From positions 173,496,240 to 173,560,239 of the forward strand of contig NC_073625.1 in assembly GCF_029407905.1 (NCBI RefSeq): a stretch of 64,000 nucleotides of DNA, in the 5' to 3' direction. The stretch is from Bubalus kerabau. Its lineage: Eukaryota > Chordata > Mammalia > Artiodactyla > Bovidae. Positions 45,622 to 57,930 of this stretch are shown in pieces; the first letter of the stretch is position 1; every line of letters starts with the position of its first letter. A model generated the notes under the pieces. The model did no database searches. It had not been told where the DNA came from and saw only the letters and a program-made list of their open reading frames with translations. The translations under genes were made by a program, and so were the position numbers.

Positions 45622-46208
45622 TCACTATTTCTCTTGATGTCAGCAAGAATCTGTTTCCAGTTTAGCCAGAAAGAGGAGGGACTCTAGCAGAAATGTGACC
45701 AGTTTATCCAAGAAACAGTAAAAATTGCAACCCATATATTTAAAAATTTCACTGACATCCAACTGGTATATAATAAACAGTATATCTTCAAGCATATAAT
45801 TTGATAAAATTTGACATATGTAAATTTCTCGTGAGACCAGCACCCCACTGGAAAGGGTGAAGGGATCCAGCCCTCACCAACATTTCTTTGTGGCTTTGTG
45901 ACCCTCACCTAGTCCTCTTTCCCTCCCCCAGATAACCACTGGTCTGCGTTTTGTCACTGTAGATTAGTTTGCACTTTCTAGAATTGTATACAAATATATC
46001 ACACAGCACATTATCACTTATGCCTGGCTTCATTCGCTCAAGACGGCAACTTTGAGATTCACGCCTTGTTGGCTGTGTTGGTTGTTCGTGTCTTCATTTT
46101 GCCGAGCAGCGAGTACTCCATCTTTGGGACAGACATATCACAGCTTCGTTTTCCATTTACCTGTTAATGAACATTTCAGTTGTCTCCATTTTTGGGCTAT
46201 TACACTAA

Positions 46209-48111
46209 AGCATTCCAATCCCAAAGAAAGGCAATGCCAGAGAATGCTCAAACTACCACATGATTGCACTTATCTCATACACTAGCAAAGTAATGTTCAA
46301 AATTCTCCAAGCCAGACTCCAACAGTACGTGAACCATGAACTTCCAGGTGTTCAAGCTGGATTTAGAAAAGGCAGAGAAACCAGAGATCAAATTGCCAAC
46401 ATCTGTTGGATCATTGAAAAAGCAAGAGAGTTCCAGAAAAACATCTACTTCTGCTTTATTGACTATGCCAAAAGCCTTTGACTGTGTGGATCACAACAAA
46501 CTGGAAAATTCTGAAAGAGATGGGAATACCAGACCACCTGCTCTGCCTCCTGAGAAATCTGTGTGCAGGTCAAGAAGCAACAGTTAGAACTGGACATGGA
46601 ACAACAGACTGGTTCCAAATTGGAAAGGAATACATCAAGGTTGTATATTGTAACCCTCCTTCAGTTCAGTTCAGTTCAGTTCAGTTCAGTCCCTCAGTCA
46701 TGTCCGACTCTTTGCGACCCCATGAATCGCAGCACGCCAGGCCTCCCTGTCCATCACCAACTCCCGGAGTTCACTCAGACTCATGTCTATCGAGTCAGTG
46801 ATGCCATCCAGCCATCTCATTCTCTGTCATCCCCTTCTCCTCCTGCCCCCAATCCCTCCCAGCATCAGAGTCTTTTCCAATGAGTCAACTCTTCACATGG
46901 GGTGGCCAAAGTACTGGAGTTTCAGCTTTAGCATCATTGCTTCCAAAGAAATCCCAGGGCTGATCTCCTTTAGAATGGACTGGTTGGATCTCCTTGCAGT
47001 CCAAGGGACTCTCAAGAGTCTTCTCCAACGCCACAGCTCAAAACCATCAATTCTTTGGTGCTCAGCCTTCTTCACAGTCCAACTCTCACATCCATACATG
47101 ACCACAGGAAAAACCATAGCCTTGACTAGACGGACCTTTGTTGGCAAAGTAATGTCTCTGCTTTTGAATATGCTATCTAGGTTGGTCATAACTTTCCTTC
47201 CAAGGAGTAAGCGTCTTTTAATTTCATGACTGCAGTCACCATCTGCAGCAGAGTACATCATGCAAAATGCTGGACTGGATGAAGCACAAGCTGGAATCAA
47301 GATTGCCAGGAGAAATATCAATAACCCCAGATATGCAGATGACACTACCCTTATGGCAGAAAGCAAAGAAGAACTGAAGAGCCTCTTGATGAAAGTGAAA
47401 GAGGAGAATGAAAAAGTTGGCTTAAACTCAACATTCAGAAAACTAAGATCATGGCATCTGGTCCCATCACTTCATGGTAAGTAGACGGGGAAACAGTGGA
47501 AACAGTGGCTGACTTTATTTTTTTGGGTTCCAAAATCACTGCAGATGGTGACTGCAGCCATGAAATTAAAAGACACTTGCTCTTTGGAAGGAAAATTATG
47601 ACCAACTTAGACAGCATATTAAAAAACAGAGGCATTACTTTGCCAACAAAGGTCCATCTAGTCAAAGCTATGGTTTTTCCAGTAGTCATGTATGGATGTG
47701 AGAGTTGGACTATAAAGAAAGCTGAGCGCCAAAGAATTGATGCTTTTGAATTGTAGTGTTGGAGAAGACTCTTGAGAGTCCCTTGGACGGCAAGGAGATC
47801 CAACCAGTCCATCCTAAAGGAAATCAGTCCTGACTATTCATTGGAAGGACTGATGCTGAAGCTGAAACTCCAATACTTTGCCCACCTGATGAGAAGAACC
47901 AACTTGTTGGAAAAGACCCTGATGCTGGGAAAGATTGAAGGTGGGAAGAGAAGGGAATGACAGAGAAAGAGTTGGTTGGAAGGCATGAATGACTGGATGG
48001 ACATGAGTTTGAGTAAACTCTGGGAGTTTGTGATGGACAGGGAAGCATGGCGTGCTGTAGTCCATGGTGTTGCAAAGAGTCAGACACGACTGAGTGACTG
48101 AACTGAACTGA
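46209..48111 (+). mobile_element. 5'-truncated BovB with an inverted BovB inside
   Basis: Plus-strand BovB from the region encoding IPIPKKGNA-type residues to a ctgaactgaactga tail. Interrupted at 46656-47248. The flanking BovB text jumps from 'tgtatattgtaaccctcc' to 'agagtacatcatgc', so roughly 15-20 bp of the host BovB are missing at the insertion. YADDT lies at about 47329-47345. DYSLEGLMLKLK-type C-terminus; the ORF is frame-broken. Confidence 0.85.
46656..47248 (-). mobile_element. 5'-truncated BovB inserted antisense into a BovB
   Basis: Six-fold tcagt tail at 46660-46690, then the C-terminal region (GISLEAMMLKLK type) up to 'gactgcagtcaccatctgca'. The insertion removed target bases and I see no target-site duplication. 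Confidence 0.9.
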
Positions 48112-48175
48112 CATGTCTCTGTGTAAACATATGTTTTTGTTTCTCTCAATCCAATCTTAAAAATCACTCTTATCT

Positions 48176-49120
48176 CCAAATGCCACACATGTCCAGCTTT
48201 ACTCTCAAGGATATAGAGTCAGAGGAGGCACCTTGTCTTTGGGTTTAACTTTGCTCGTGTGTTTAATAGGCCTTCACCATCACAGGTCGCAGGGGCTCCA
48301 TTTTCTCTTACATTTAGTGCATGAGCCCTGTGGGTCAGCAGGAATTTTAGGCAGGAGGTTTATGGCGATCACTGTAGGGATCCATACTCAAGGATTTCCC
48401 CTAGAGCCTGGCTCCAGACAAGGTCAGAAGTCTGAGTCTGCAGTGCATCTGGCTTCTCGGCTCCACCACGAGGCCAAGAAACAAGGCGAAACTGAGCACA
48501 GAAAATGCAGTGTGATTTGAGATTGCTGGGCCAGGCACCCTCTGTCAGGACTGCTTGCCTCCCCGCACTGACCTGATCTTGCTTTTTACTAAGAAGCAAG
48601 ATGCCTGGAGTGATATGACTTAGAAACAAATGGGACACATTGGGATCTTTTTAACCAGAAGGAAATGTCTACATTATTTACCAATTAACTCCTTGCTCCT
48701 CCTCAGGGGCAGTGCTTTAGCTCCAGGGTTCTATAATCATGTAGGAAATATTTCCACTATCACGATGCTCATCCAAAAATAAATAAATATCAGCACCCCC
48801 ACTGATGTTTCCTTATTTGCTGAAGGAAAAAGAAGATAAACACAGTTATTGTGACTCACAATATTTGTGTAAAAGGCACCACACTAGCGCCTTCCTAAGT
48901 ACTCCCAACAATAATATTTTGGAAACTTTAATTTTTTATCTCTGGTGGCTCCATGCCAATTTGATTCAGCTTCAGGCTTTTTCCCTTAATGTTAACACCT
49001 AAGTAAGTCAGAGAGCACTGGGGTATCACCTGGTGCTTCTAGGAATAGCTTCTGCCCCGAGACGTGGACCCCTCTACATGGAGTCGACAGCACTTGAATC
49101 TGTGCAGAGCAGCTCCTGAT
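48176..49120. other. Unique sequence, no gene seen
   Basis: No recognised repeat. Open frames of 65-95 codons lack supporting features. Confidence 0.4.
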
Positions 49121-49127
49121 GGCTAAA

Positions 49128-49317
49128 GCAGGGACTCTCCAACTTGAGTAACTGTCAGAATCTCCTGGAAGGCAGGTTGACCAGATGGCTGGGCTCTGCC
49201 CCAGAGCTCTGACTCAGCAGGTCTGGCAGGGAAGGGTCTGAGCATTTGTATTTCTATTAAGTTTCCAGGTGATATTGATGCTACTGGTCCTGGGTCCTCA
49301 CTTTGAAAACCACTAGT
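49128..49317 (+). mobile_element. MER5A hAT DNA transposon, near full length
   Basis: Terminal parts cagggactctccaactt and ctttgaaaaccactag are imperfect inverted repeats. The interior has 'tcagaatctcctgg', 'gggctctgccccagagctct' and 'catttgtatttctattaagt'. About 190 bp, the expected MER5A size. Confidence 0.8.
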
Positions 49318-50910
49318 CTAATGTTTCTCTTTCTTTCCAAAGTTCCCCAAAATGTTAACTCACAGCTGGGGAACTGACTCGCAGAGCCCCAAGAAGTGGT
49401 GTTCCTCCCTCCCCTAGGGATTTGTGCTTAAATGGGAGGATTAGTAGGGAGAGGTAAGAAGCTGGTTCCCAGGCCTGGATAAAGGGGGGTTGTCTGAAGG
49501 GACTCAAGAGTCTGACTGGTCCCTGACCACGTTCTAGAAGGTCCCCAGAAATGGCCCCTCCCTGAGAAGAGGTTTATCCTGGACTCTCTCTGGCCATCCG
49601 AAGTGCAGGGTGTCTGAGCCAGAGAGAGGAGGGAGCCTGAGGCCTGAGCCTTGGGCCGTAGTCCGTCCGTCTTCCCCAGACTGTGTCCATTGACTGGGCA
49701 GGAAGCTCCGTCATTGAGCCAGGCCAATGCATATATACATTGGGAATGTGTCATGTTGGGGAGTCCAGCCCCCTGAGATCTGGGTTTGTGTGGGGGTAAG
49801 AGGCTTGCCAGGTGGGCTCACTGAGGAGCTGGCAGGCAGGTGTGGGGAAACATAGCTTGAGGGTAGGGGTGCCTCAGGCCCCATCCCAGCTCAGTGCCCT
49901 GTGTCTGGGCTCAGCAAATGAGGTGTGTGTCTAGTCCTTAGGGTGCTGTGTTGACCTAAGTGCTCTAGGTCCCAGCGCTGCCATTTTGGCCCACCTGTCT
50001 CCCTGGATTCTGGCCCAGGTTCCTGACCGCAGATTTTGATAGCACCTCTTTATCCTGGCTGTGGTCCACACTCCCCGAGGTGCACACAAACCTCCAATGG
50101 ACACACTCCTGGTCTGTCTGAAGTCAGACACCCCGGAGGCAGACCCTTGCTGCTTCCATGTTTCCTCGTCCAGCTTCCAGATTCTTGGTCCCTGGTGACC
50201 CCTCTGGGTCCTTCCCACTCAGAGGCTGGGCAGCGAGCTGGGCCACATCCTGCCTCTTGCTTCTTGGTAGGAAGAGACTCGCTGCCACTGAGGCTCTCAT
50301 CCGTTTTCAAGTCCTGAATCCTTGAATTCCAGCTCCACCCACTGGTCTAGCAAGCAGGACATCTCTGGACCCACACTTTCTTCCCTGGGCAGGTCCCTCA
50401 ACCTCTCAGGATGAAGACTCTGACGTGGTGTCAGGACTCTTGTGAGGATTCCCTAAGAGACTGTTCAGAACATGCATGGTAGGGCCTCCTTGGTCTCTGC
50501 CCCCACTTATAGCACTGTGGTCCACTTTGACCCCTGTGTCCAGCACTAAAACCTTGCCCCTGATTGGCAATCTGGAGCATGGGCTGGATGCCAGGGAGAC
50601 GTGGGCATCGAGACAGAACCCAGTGAGGCTGAAAGGGTGGTCAGGACTCTCCCCCAGGTTGTGAAAGTTCAGATGATGTGGGAATCTGAAAAATGGTAGA
50701 AGATGCTCTGAAAATACTGTTCCTGGATATAAAGACTCCACCGAGAGGGCTCTTAGACTCGAAGGAACCAGGGGACCGAGGCAGCCATTCTACTCTGAGG
50801 GAGCAGTAATTCTGGTGACACACCCCAGGAAGATCATCTTTTCCCTTAGAGTTTAAGGGGGTCCTGAACCTCTCCCTCAGCTATGGGGCCTCACACTGCA
50901 TGGATTCTTT
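49318..50910. other. GC-richer unique sequence, no gene seen
   Basis: Open frames up to 111 codons exist on both strands, but they overlap each other in several frames as expected by chance in GC-rich DNA. None has a recognised domain or convincing splice context. Confidence 0.4.
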
Positions 50911-50914
50911 GTGT

Positions 50915-51140
50915 GTATATATGTGCATGCTCAGTTGCTTGATTGTGTCTGACTCTATGACCCCATGGACTGTAGTTCGCCAGGCTCCTGTTGTCCATGG
51001 AATTTTTCAGGCAAGAATACTGAAGTGGAATTCCATGCCCTCCTCCAGGGGATCTTCCCAACTCAGGGATTGAACCCAGATCTCTTGCGTCTTCTGCATT
51101 AGCAGGCAGGTTCTTTACCAGTAGCACCACCTGCACCACC
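50915..51140 (-). repeat. Bov-tA SINE, antisense (diverged)
   Basis: 'gtgcatgctcagttgcttga' ... 'ttctttaccagtagcaccac'. Full length with several substitutions. Confidence 0.85.
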
Positions 51141-52885
51141 TGCATGGGTCATAAACATGCTTTATGTTTCAAATGGGGAAGAACAAAGAGTAAGTGGGTG
51201 GCCCCTTGCATGGATTGGATTTAGGGACCCAGAGGACAGTAGCCATCCTGACACAGGCATCATTCTTTACCGCTGACCACAGACTTTTGGCCCCTGGTGG
51301 AAGCAGCACACTTGCTCTCCAGTCTCTGGAGGAAGGAATGGAGGCTCATGCCAGCTGGGGACCTGCCTTAAGGGCACAGGCTGGCAAGCAATGGAGCCAG
51401 GCTCTGGGATGCACCCACAGCAGCCTGGATTGCTGTTCCCGTGCTCCTTCATCTCAGGAAGAATACCTGATTCCATCATCGGAGTGAGGGCTGGGTGAGT
51501 CGGTGTCTTCAGCCATAGACTTGAAATTAGGAGCTGCTGAGGGAAGAGCACTTCTTCCTGTGGACTGTCCTCTAGAGGCATGCGGAGAAGCTGGGGCTGC
51601 CACACAGAATATGGAAATACTGCATGGAACCTACTTACACTAAAAAATTCATTGTAGTTTCACTAAAATCCCAACTTGGATTTCTTGTCTTTTCTCCCCT
51701 CCCTCCTTCCTTCTTTCCTCCCCTTGGTGAACATCTTGTTGTTGGAGAAGTCTGGTAGGCACTTGGGTCTGCAGCTGCATGAGCTGGGAGACTCTGGGCC
51801 ACGAGCCCACAGCAGTGAGTGCAGAGACAGACGCCCCCGTGCCCTGGGGGAGGGCATCACCACCACCGTGAACTGAATCCCTGTCATTGGCATCAGTGAT
51901 CCGGGGAGGTTTCCTCTGGACCCTCAAGGACGGAAGCCTGACTCAAAGGACAAAGGAACCTTCTCTGTCACTTAGTCGGAAGCGTCTTCAGGGGCATCCC
52001 AGGAGGCTGCCAGGGCTCTTCTGTAGGGCAACTGGGGGACAGGGACACAGGCACCACTACGATAGTTGCAGGTGCCACTCACGTGGCATCTTCCAGCCCC
52101 CACCTGTTTGTGTCCCTGTGGAAGGAACAGGCCTTCTTGGTAGCATGGGTCAGGACCTTTGGGTCCCAAATGCCGCTGCCTGTGGACAAGAACATCATCA
52201 GGGGTACCCGTGAGGCTGAAGTCTGGGAGGAGAGCTCCAGGCACTTGGTTGGGGTGGTGGGGAGGGGGTGGTTGCCTGATGCCCTGATCTGTTATGATGA
52301 GGGGCTTATAGCTCAGACAGAACAAGGTGATGTCCCCTTCAGAGAGAACCTGAGGGGTTGAAGGAAGTGTCATCAGGGTTTTGGGCCGCTCTCTTGAGAC
52401 TGAGGCATCTCAGTCTCAGGCTTCGCAGTCTTAATGATGACATTTGTTTAGACATGTATTGTGTGCCTAGTTCAGCAGAGGACACAATCGCACAGACCAC
52501 CATGAGCTGATCCGTGTGGCATATTAATAATTTTAAGAATTTATTTAAGCAAAAATCAATTCAGATGGGGCTGCACCAAACCGGAAGAGGTTAAGATGGC
52601 TCTGCAGACGGGAGCCAGGGAAAGACTTTCATGTCAAGTGCAGAAGTGAAGAAAGGACACTGATTTGTGATCACTAAAAGCCTGGTTGGCTGTTTCTGAT
52701 TTGTTGTTCTTAGCATTTTCAGGATGCTGAGGCATTTACAGTCTTGGATTTTGGTTTGCTTATGTGGGTGCCACGACATTGGAGTCACCTAAATATAACA
52801 GACTCTTTGTTTAATTAACACCTTGGTGGGTTTTTCCTACACCAGACTGTTTCATTTGTAAATCAGCTGTTCCAATAATGCGTGT
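51141..52885. other. Unique sequence, possible but unproven exon content
   Basis: Contains the longest non-transposon open frames of the window (minus 51972-52373, 133 codons; minus 51267-51605, 112 codons; plus 51887-52213, 108 codons). Overlapping frames on both strands and lack of motifs argue against coding. A pyrimidine-rich tract lies at 51690-51725. Confidence 0.35.
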
Positions 52886-52889
52886 GTGC

Positions 52890-53100
52890 ATGCATGCTAA
52901 GTTGCTTCAGTCATGTCTGAATCTGTGCCACCTTATGGACTGTAGCCCGCCAGACTCCTCTGTCCATGGGATTCTCCAGGCAAGAATACTGGAGTGGGTT
53001 GCCACGCCCTCCTCCAGGGGATCTTCCCAACCCAGGGATCAAACCTGCATCTCCTGCATTGGTAGGCGGCTTCTTTACCACTGAGACACCTGGGAAGGCC
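52890..53100 (-). repeat. Bov-tA SINE, antisense
   Basis: 'gctaagttgcttcagtcatg' ... 'accactgagacacctgggaa'. Full length. Confidence 0.9.
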
Positions 53101-53423
53101 ATTAATTCTTTAAAGGATGATAATACAAATATAGGGTCTAACAGGGTCTGCGCTGCTGGTTTGGTTCATAATCATGGAGCTTTGGGTGAGAGCTGGGAAC
53201 ATTCTGCCAGGAAAGGGCCATGAAAGAACTAATTACTGACAATTAGTTGAGGTAGTGGGTGTGTGGGAGGGCCCCCAGGGTTGCCTGGGTATTGAACTTG
53301 TAGAAAAAGCTCAAGTAACTCTGCTCCAGTCTTTGGCTTGATTGGAGGGCAGTATCCCAGGGGCTCCTGGGTTTAGCAGAGGGCTTAGTGCATAGCAAGG
53401 GCCCGATACCTTGTTCTTGAAGA

Positions 53424-53500
53424 TACTTTTACATTTTACCTGTGTAGGGAAACCAAAACCCCAAGGGGTTATCTGACCAAGATCATGAAGGTTGTTTCCA
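53424..53500 (+). repeat. MIR core fragment
   Basis: 'ggaaaccaaaaccccaagg' and 'tctgaccaagatcatgaagg' correspond to the conserved MIR core. Confidence 0.5.
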
Positions 53501-53552
53501 GTTGACTCGTTGACTTTCTACCACAGCCCTTGCTTCTCCATCAGCCACAGAA

Positions 53553-53690
53553 CGTCATTCATTCACGGAGTATGTATTCAATCTTCCTCATCTAAAGGGC
53601 AAGAAGCTGTGGGTACAATGGTGGTCCTCCCTATCCTTGGAATCACTGACCATCTAGTGAGGAAGATGCAATAAGTACATAAACTACATG
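53553..53690 (-). mobile_element. L2 3' fragment, antisense
   Basis: 'cattcattcacggagtatgt' and 'gaccatctagtgaggaagat' match the antisense L2 3' end. Diverged. Confidence 0.45.
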
Positions 53691-53699
53691 CTGTACTTA

Positions 53700-54335
53700 C
53701 CAAGTGATTTAAATGGACTGGCTTTCAGCTCTCACTAACGTGAACACAGCTGACTCTCTGGGAAGCCAAGTAACACCCAGAAACGAAGACATGGGGCTAG
53801 CGTGTGGGGTCTGCACCCACCACCCGTCCAGTGGGCTGCTGGCTCCCAGCTGTTTCCTCGTTCCCCTCTGAGGGGACCAGGGCCTCCTGGTAGGGGGATT
53901 AGCTTTGCAAAACCTCTCCTCCAGCAAGTTCATGTTATAAAACCTTCTTTTAACAGGATTCGTCTTACAGTCCTATTTTGGGAGTCAGCTGTGAGACCTG
54001 TTGTCCTGATATGGGTTCAGCATCATGTCACTGGAGCAGCTTTCCTGGGTCACAATCACCACGTGGTCATCCACTCCCAGCTCAGACCCAGAAAGTCTCG
54101 CCCCCTGAGCCCTATGGCTCTGCCTGGGCACCCACTCCCCTCCTGCCTGGTCCCTCCTTCCCATGTCCACTGCAGGGTCACCAGGAGCTCCCACCAGCCT
54201 GGGGCAGGCTATCCGTTCTGTCCTTGGGAGGCTTCCGTGGTGTCAAGTGGATGAAACAAGAGGTACCTGTGGGGTCTCCCTCATGTCTCACAGCCGCCAG
54301 GTCTCACCTATTGTCCTTCTTTATTTAGATGGGCC
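53700..54335. other. GC-rich unique sequence, no gene seen
   Basis: Frames of 116-150 codons on the plus strand overlap one another in different registers and have Pro/Ser/His-rich translations. Not supported as genes. Confidence 0.4.
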
Positions 54336-54346
54336 CAGGGGTGCTC

Positions 54347-54621
54347 TGGAGAAGGCAATGGCACCCCACTCCAGTACTCTTGCCTGAAAAATCCCATGGA
54401 CGGAGGAGCCTGGTGGGCTGCAGTCCATGGGGTTGTGAAGAGTGGGACACGACTGAGCGACTTCACTTTCACTTTTCACTCTCATGCATTGGAGAAGGAA
54501 ATGGCAGCCCACTCCAGTGTTCTTGCCTGGAAAATCCCAGGGATGGGGGAGCCTAGTGGGCTGCCGTCTCTGGGGTCGCACAGAGTGGGACACGACTGAA
54601 GTGACTTAGCAGCAACAGCAG
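54347..54621 (+). repeat. Bov-A2 dimeric SINE
   Basis: Two BovA units, ending gacttagcagcaacagcag. A perfect 11-bp target-site duplication, caggggtgctc, lies at 54336-54346 and 54622-54632. Confidence 0.95.
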
Positions 54622-54639
54622 CAGGGGTGCTCAGGGCCT

Positions 54640-56042
54640 GCAGGATCTCCTGGTTCTCATCCCATCCCAGCACTGCCCACAGGTGAGTCACTAAGCAACT
54701 CTGTACCGGCTGCAAAGAGAGGCTGCTCATTCACATGCCCCTTCTGAGTACAGGGCTCTCTTGGGCAGGCGTCTCCCAGGATAAGGAGCTCACCTGGGCC
54801 GGCACCGAGCTGCCCACGGGGCTCCAGTGGGAAGGCCCCTTCCAGAGGCTAGGACTCACCTGGGCAGCTCACAGGGCTCTTCTGGGCAGGCCCCTTCCAG
54901 GGCCTGGGGCCCTTCTGCGTGGGCACAAAGGAACCATGCACAGAGCCCTTCTGCAGAGCACCCCTAGCCCCACTTGCTGGTCAGAGCCGACCCTGAGCAC
55001 CTCAGAGCGGGACCCGAACTAAGAAGCAGCAGCTCCTGGACAGGTCTGTGACCCTGGGCTTCACTCTGGGCAGCCTCCCTCCTCTGGCTCTTCCAGAGGC
55101 TTCCACTGCTCTGGGGCACCAGGCCTCTGTCTCCGCCCAGCCCTCTTCCTCTCTTGACTCCTGGGATTCTCTCGCGAGGAGTGGGTATTCTGGAAGTTGC
55201 CTCCCACTCGTGGGCCAGGTAAAACGATTAGAAAACAAGCCAGAGCTGCAGATCATGTTCCTCCTGACCCTCAGAACCCCACACTCATTCCTTGGAGCAG
55301 GCCAGCACAGCAAAACCCATTTTCTATAACCGTGAGCCCCTGATGGGTGACAGCTGGCTGACTTGGGCAGCCTGACTGGGCCGGCCAGCCCTTCCCAGAT
55401 GTGCCTCCCCGGGACTGTGAGCACCGCCTCCGGGCAGCAAGAGCACCTCCGGGTGCACCTCAAGCCATACTTGCTGCCCCGTCAGCCGTGGATGGGCTGG
55501 TAAGGGACCCTGACTGTGAGTGTGGCCTGAGAGGGCCTGTCAGGAGTTGCCCAGCTGCCACCTGCCAAGAAGAAGAGGATGTCTCGCCTCACCTGCTGCT
55601 GGAAGTTCTTGACAGACAGAGACGAGGAAAGAAAAAAAGCAGTGGGGGCGGGGGGCCAGAAAGGAGGGGTAGCCCAGACAGGTAAACGGAAAATTTCCAG
55701 AACACCCAGGCCAGGACCATGCGTGTGGCCTGCGATTCAGCATGCAAGCTGTTGCTTGTGTTGCTCCAAGCCCTTTCCTGCAGCCTCTAAGGTCCTTGCA
55801 CATATTCGGGTGTTTTACCAGAAAGGGGAGATAAGCTTCAGGAGCCACTAATTTGGGGGTCAGGTAATTTTACTCAGGGACGCCTCCACACGTGCACCAG
55901 CTTTCCAATGAGGACGCTCCCTGTGGGGGACTGCTGGCCCACGTGGGAGAAAGTACCAGAACTCTGACCAACTGCAGAATTCTCCTCAGCATAGCAAGTA
56001 TCCCGATTGGGTTTTCATCTGTGTAACTGCCAGCTTATTCTT
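54640..56042. other. GC-rich unique sequence, no gene seen
   Basis: Contains loosely repeated 'gggctctnctgggcaggc' phrases (54750-54910) that look like local duplications. Open frames on both strands lack domains. Confidence 0.4.
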
Positions 56043-56216
56043 TTCAAAAAATATTCACGCTGTACCAGGTCTTAGTTTCGGCATGCGGGATCTTTAATTG
56101 CGGCATGCAAACTCTTAGTTGTGGCATATGGGATCCAGTTCCCCAACCAGGGATTGAACAGGGTCCCCCTCATTGGGAACGTGGAGTCTCAGCTACTGGA
56201 CCACCGAGGAAGTCCC
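56043..56216 (-). repeat. CHR-type SINE, antisense
   Basis: 'accaggtcttagtttcggca' ... 'tactggaccaccgaggaagt'. Full length. Confidence 0.85.
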
Positions 56217-56949
56217 GCCTGCCTCTTAATTAGTGATTTGAATGGTAACGTTGAAGGTTCTTAATCAGGAGACTGAAATGCTTCCAGAAGTCTATAGGGC
56301 AGGGCCTGTGTGTGTGGCTATCCTGTGGCTTTTATGACAAATGACAACAAGCTGGGGTTTTTAAAACAACAGGAATTCATCCTCCCCCAGCTCTGGAGAC
56401 CAGACATCTCAATCAAGGTGTGGGCAGGGCCATGCTTTCTGAGGAGGCTCCAGGGAATGTTCCTTCTTGCCTCTACCAGATTCTGGGGGCTCTGGGCATC
56501 TCTGGGCTTGTGGCGACCTCCCTCCCAACTCCATCTTCTTGTGGCTTCTCTCTGGCTCTCCTCTCCTGTCTCATATGAGGACACTGTCATTGGATTTGGG
56601 TCACCCTCATCCAGGATGACCTCTTCTCAGCTTCTTCACTAAGTCTGCAATGACCCTTTGTTTCGGGTAAGGTCCCTTCATATGTTCTGGTGGACACACC
56701 TTTTGGGGCCACCATTCAACGCACTGTCTTTGTAATAAAAGAACCCTTGCATGTTAGACGACTGAGGTCTGTATAACCTGGCATGGCAGCAGCCATGTAG
56801 GTGGGGCTCTGGGGAGAGTGAGGACCCTGGAGACATGATGGGGTGTCAAGGCCTTGTTGGGGCGAGTGGCCAGGCTACTTCCCAGCTCACCTATGGTTTT
56901 TTCACTTTGATGGGGGCGCAGTGTTGGCCTTGCCACTGGGTTTTGTTTG
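56217..56949. other. Unique sequence, no gene seen
   Basis: No recognised repeat. Frames on both strands around 56310-56640 (90-110 codons) are antisense shadows of one another without a domain. Confidence 0.4.
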
Positions 56950-57930
56950 TTTTTAAGCAGTCGGATTATCAGTCTTTCTGTGTGGCTTTTCGATTTTTGA
57001 CATATTTGAAAAAACCTTCCCTATTCTGATAATATAACAATTGTTATACCTTGAGTTCTTTTAAAATTGTTACGTTCTTGGTTTCACATATTTGGTAGAG
57101 CTGGAGTGTGTGTGTGTGAGTGTGTGTGTGTGTGTGTATCACATGTGAGATAGGAGACTTTTTTCCTAGACAGTTACAATTTTCTCAATACCAGTCAGTG
57201 AAAGATCCCTTTACCCAACTATCTGCGATATTAATCTTTTACTAAAATCATGTATGTTTGGAAGTTTACGTATGACGTTTTTATTGTTTTGTTCGTCTGA
57301 GAATCCATGAATCTAGATGGAGTTCAAAGACAGAATCAGCTTTATTTTTATTTTTGTTCATCTGAGAATCCATGTTTCACAGCAATTCCAAAGCACATGT
57401 CTTTTCACACTGTGAGATCTTTGAATCAGGAGACATCTAGTAGGTCATAGATTAATTGGTTTAATATCAGAGAGTGAGTTTCCTCTAGCTGCTGGTGTCT
57501 TTTCTCAGGTTCCCTTAGCTGTTCAGAGTTCTCTGTGGTTCCATACAAATATCAGGATGGTTGTTTGGTCTCTGTGAAAAATGCCATTGGAATTCGGCTA
57601 AGAATTGCATTGAAAGTATATATTCTTTTGGGTGGAATGGACATTTTAGCACTACTGATTCTTTTTCATCCACGAACACAGGATATCATTCCATTTATTT
57701 GCATCCTTGATTTCTTCATTAATGTCTATATTTTCAGTGTTGCAGGTATTTCAAGTCCTTGGTTAAATTTATTCCTTGGTATTTTGTTCTTTTTGATGCA
57801 GTTGCAAACTGATTTTCTCTTTCTGATGGTTTGTTATTGGTGTTTAGAAACGCAGTTGATTTTTGTGTGTTGATTTGGTAACTTTACTGAATTCATATAT
57901 TAGTTCTAATAGTTTGTTGTTGGAATAATG
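56950..57930 (-). mobile_element. Old L1 ORF2 fragment, antisense
   Basis: 'gccattggaattcggctaag', 'tgaaagtatatattcttttg' and 'taactttactgaattcatat' are antisense L1 ORF2 text. A (TG)n run (57104-57138) and a local duplication (57280-57375) are embedded. Diverged. Confidence 0.6.
57104..57138. repeat. (TG)n microsatellite
   Basis: Interrupted TG repeat (one GAG interruption). Confidence 0.9.

Larger units (their letters stand above)
45740..48175 (-). mobile_element. Old L1 3' region, antisense, split by a BovB nest
   Basis: 'agataaccactggtctgcg' ... 'acatttcagttgtctcc' (45740-46208) continues after the BovB as 'gtgtaaacatatgttttt' (48120-48175). Diverged. Confidence 0.6.

Noticed and set aside
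51972..52373. 133-codon minus-strand frame in unique DNA as an exon
   Set aside because: Overlapping plus-strand frames of similar length exist, no domain or splice signals are convincing, and composition explains the open length. A homology search could reverse this.
55401..55685. 94-codon Arg/Pro-rich frame
   Set aside because: GC-rich region with opposing open frames; no recognisable protein family.
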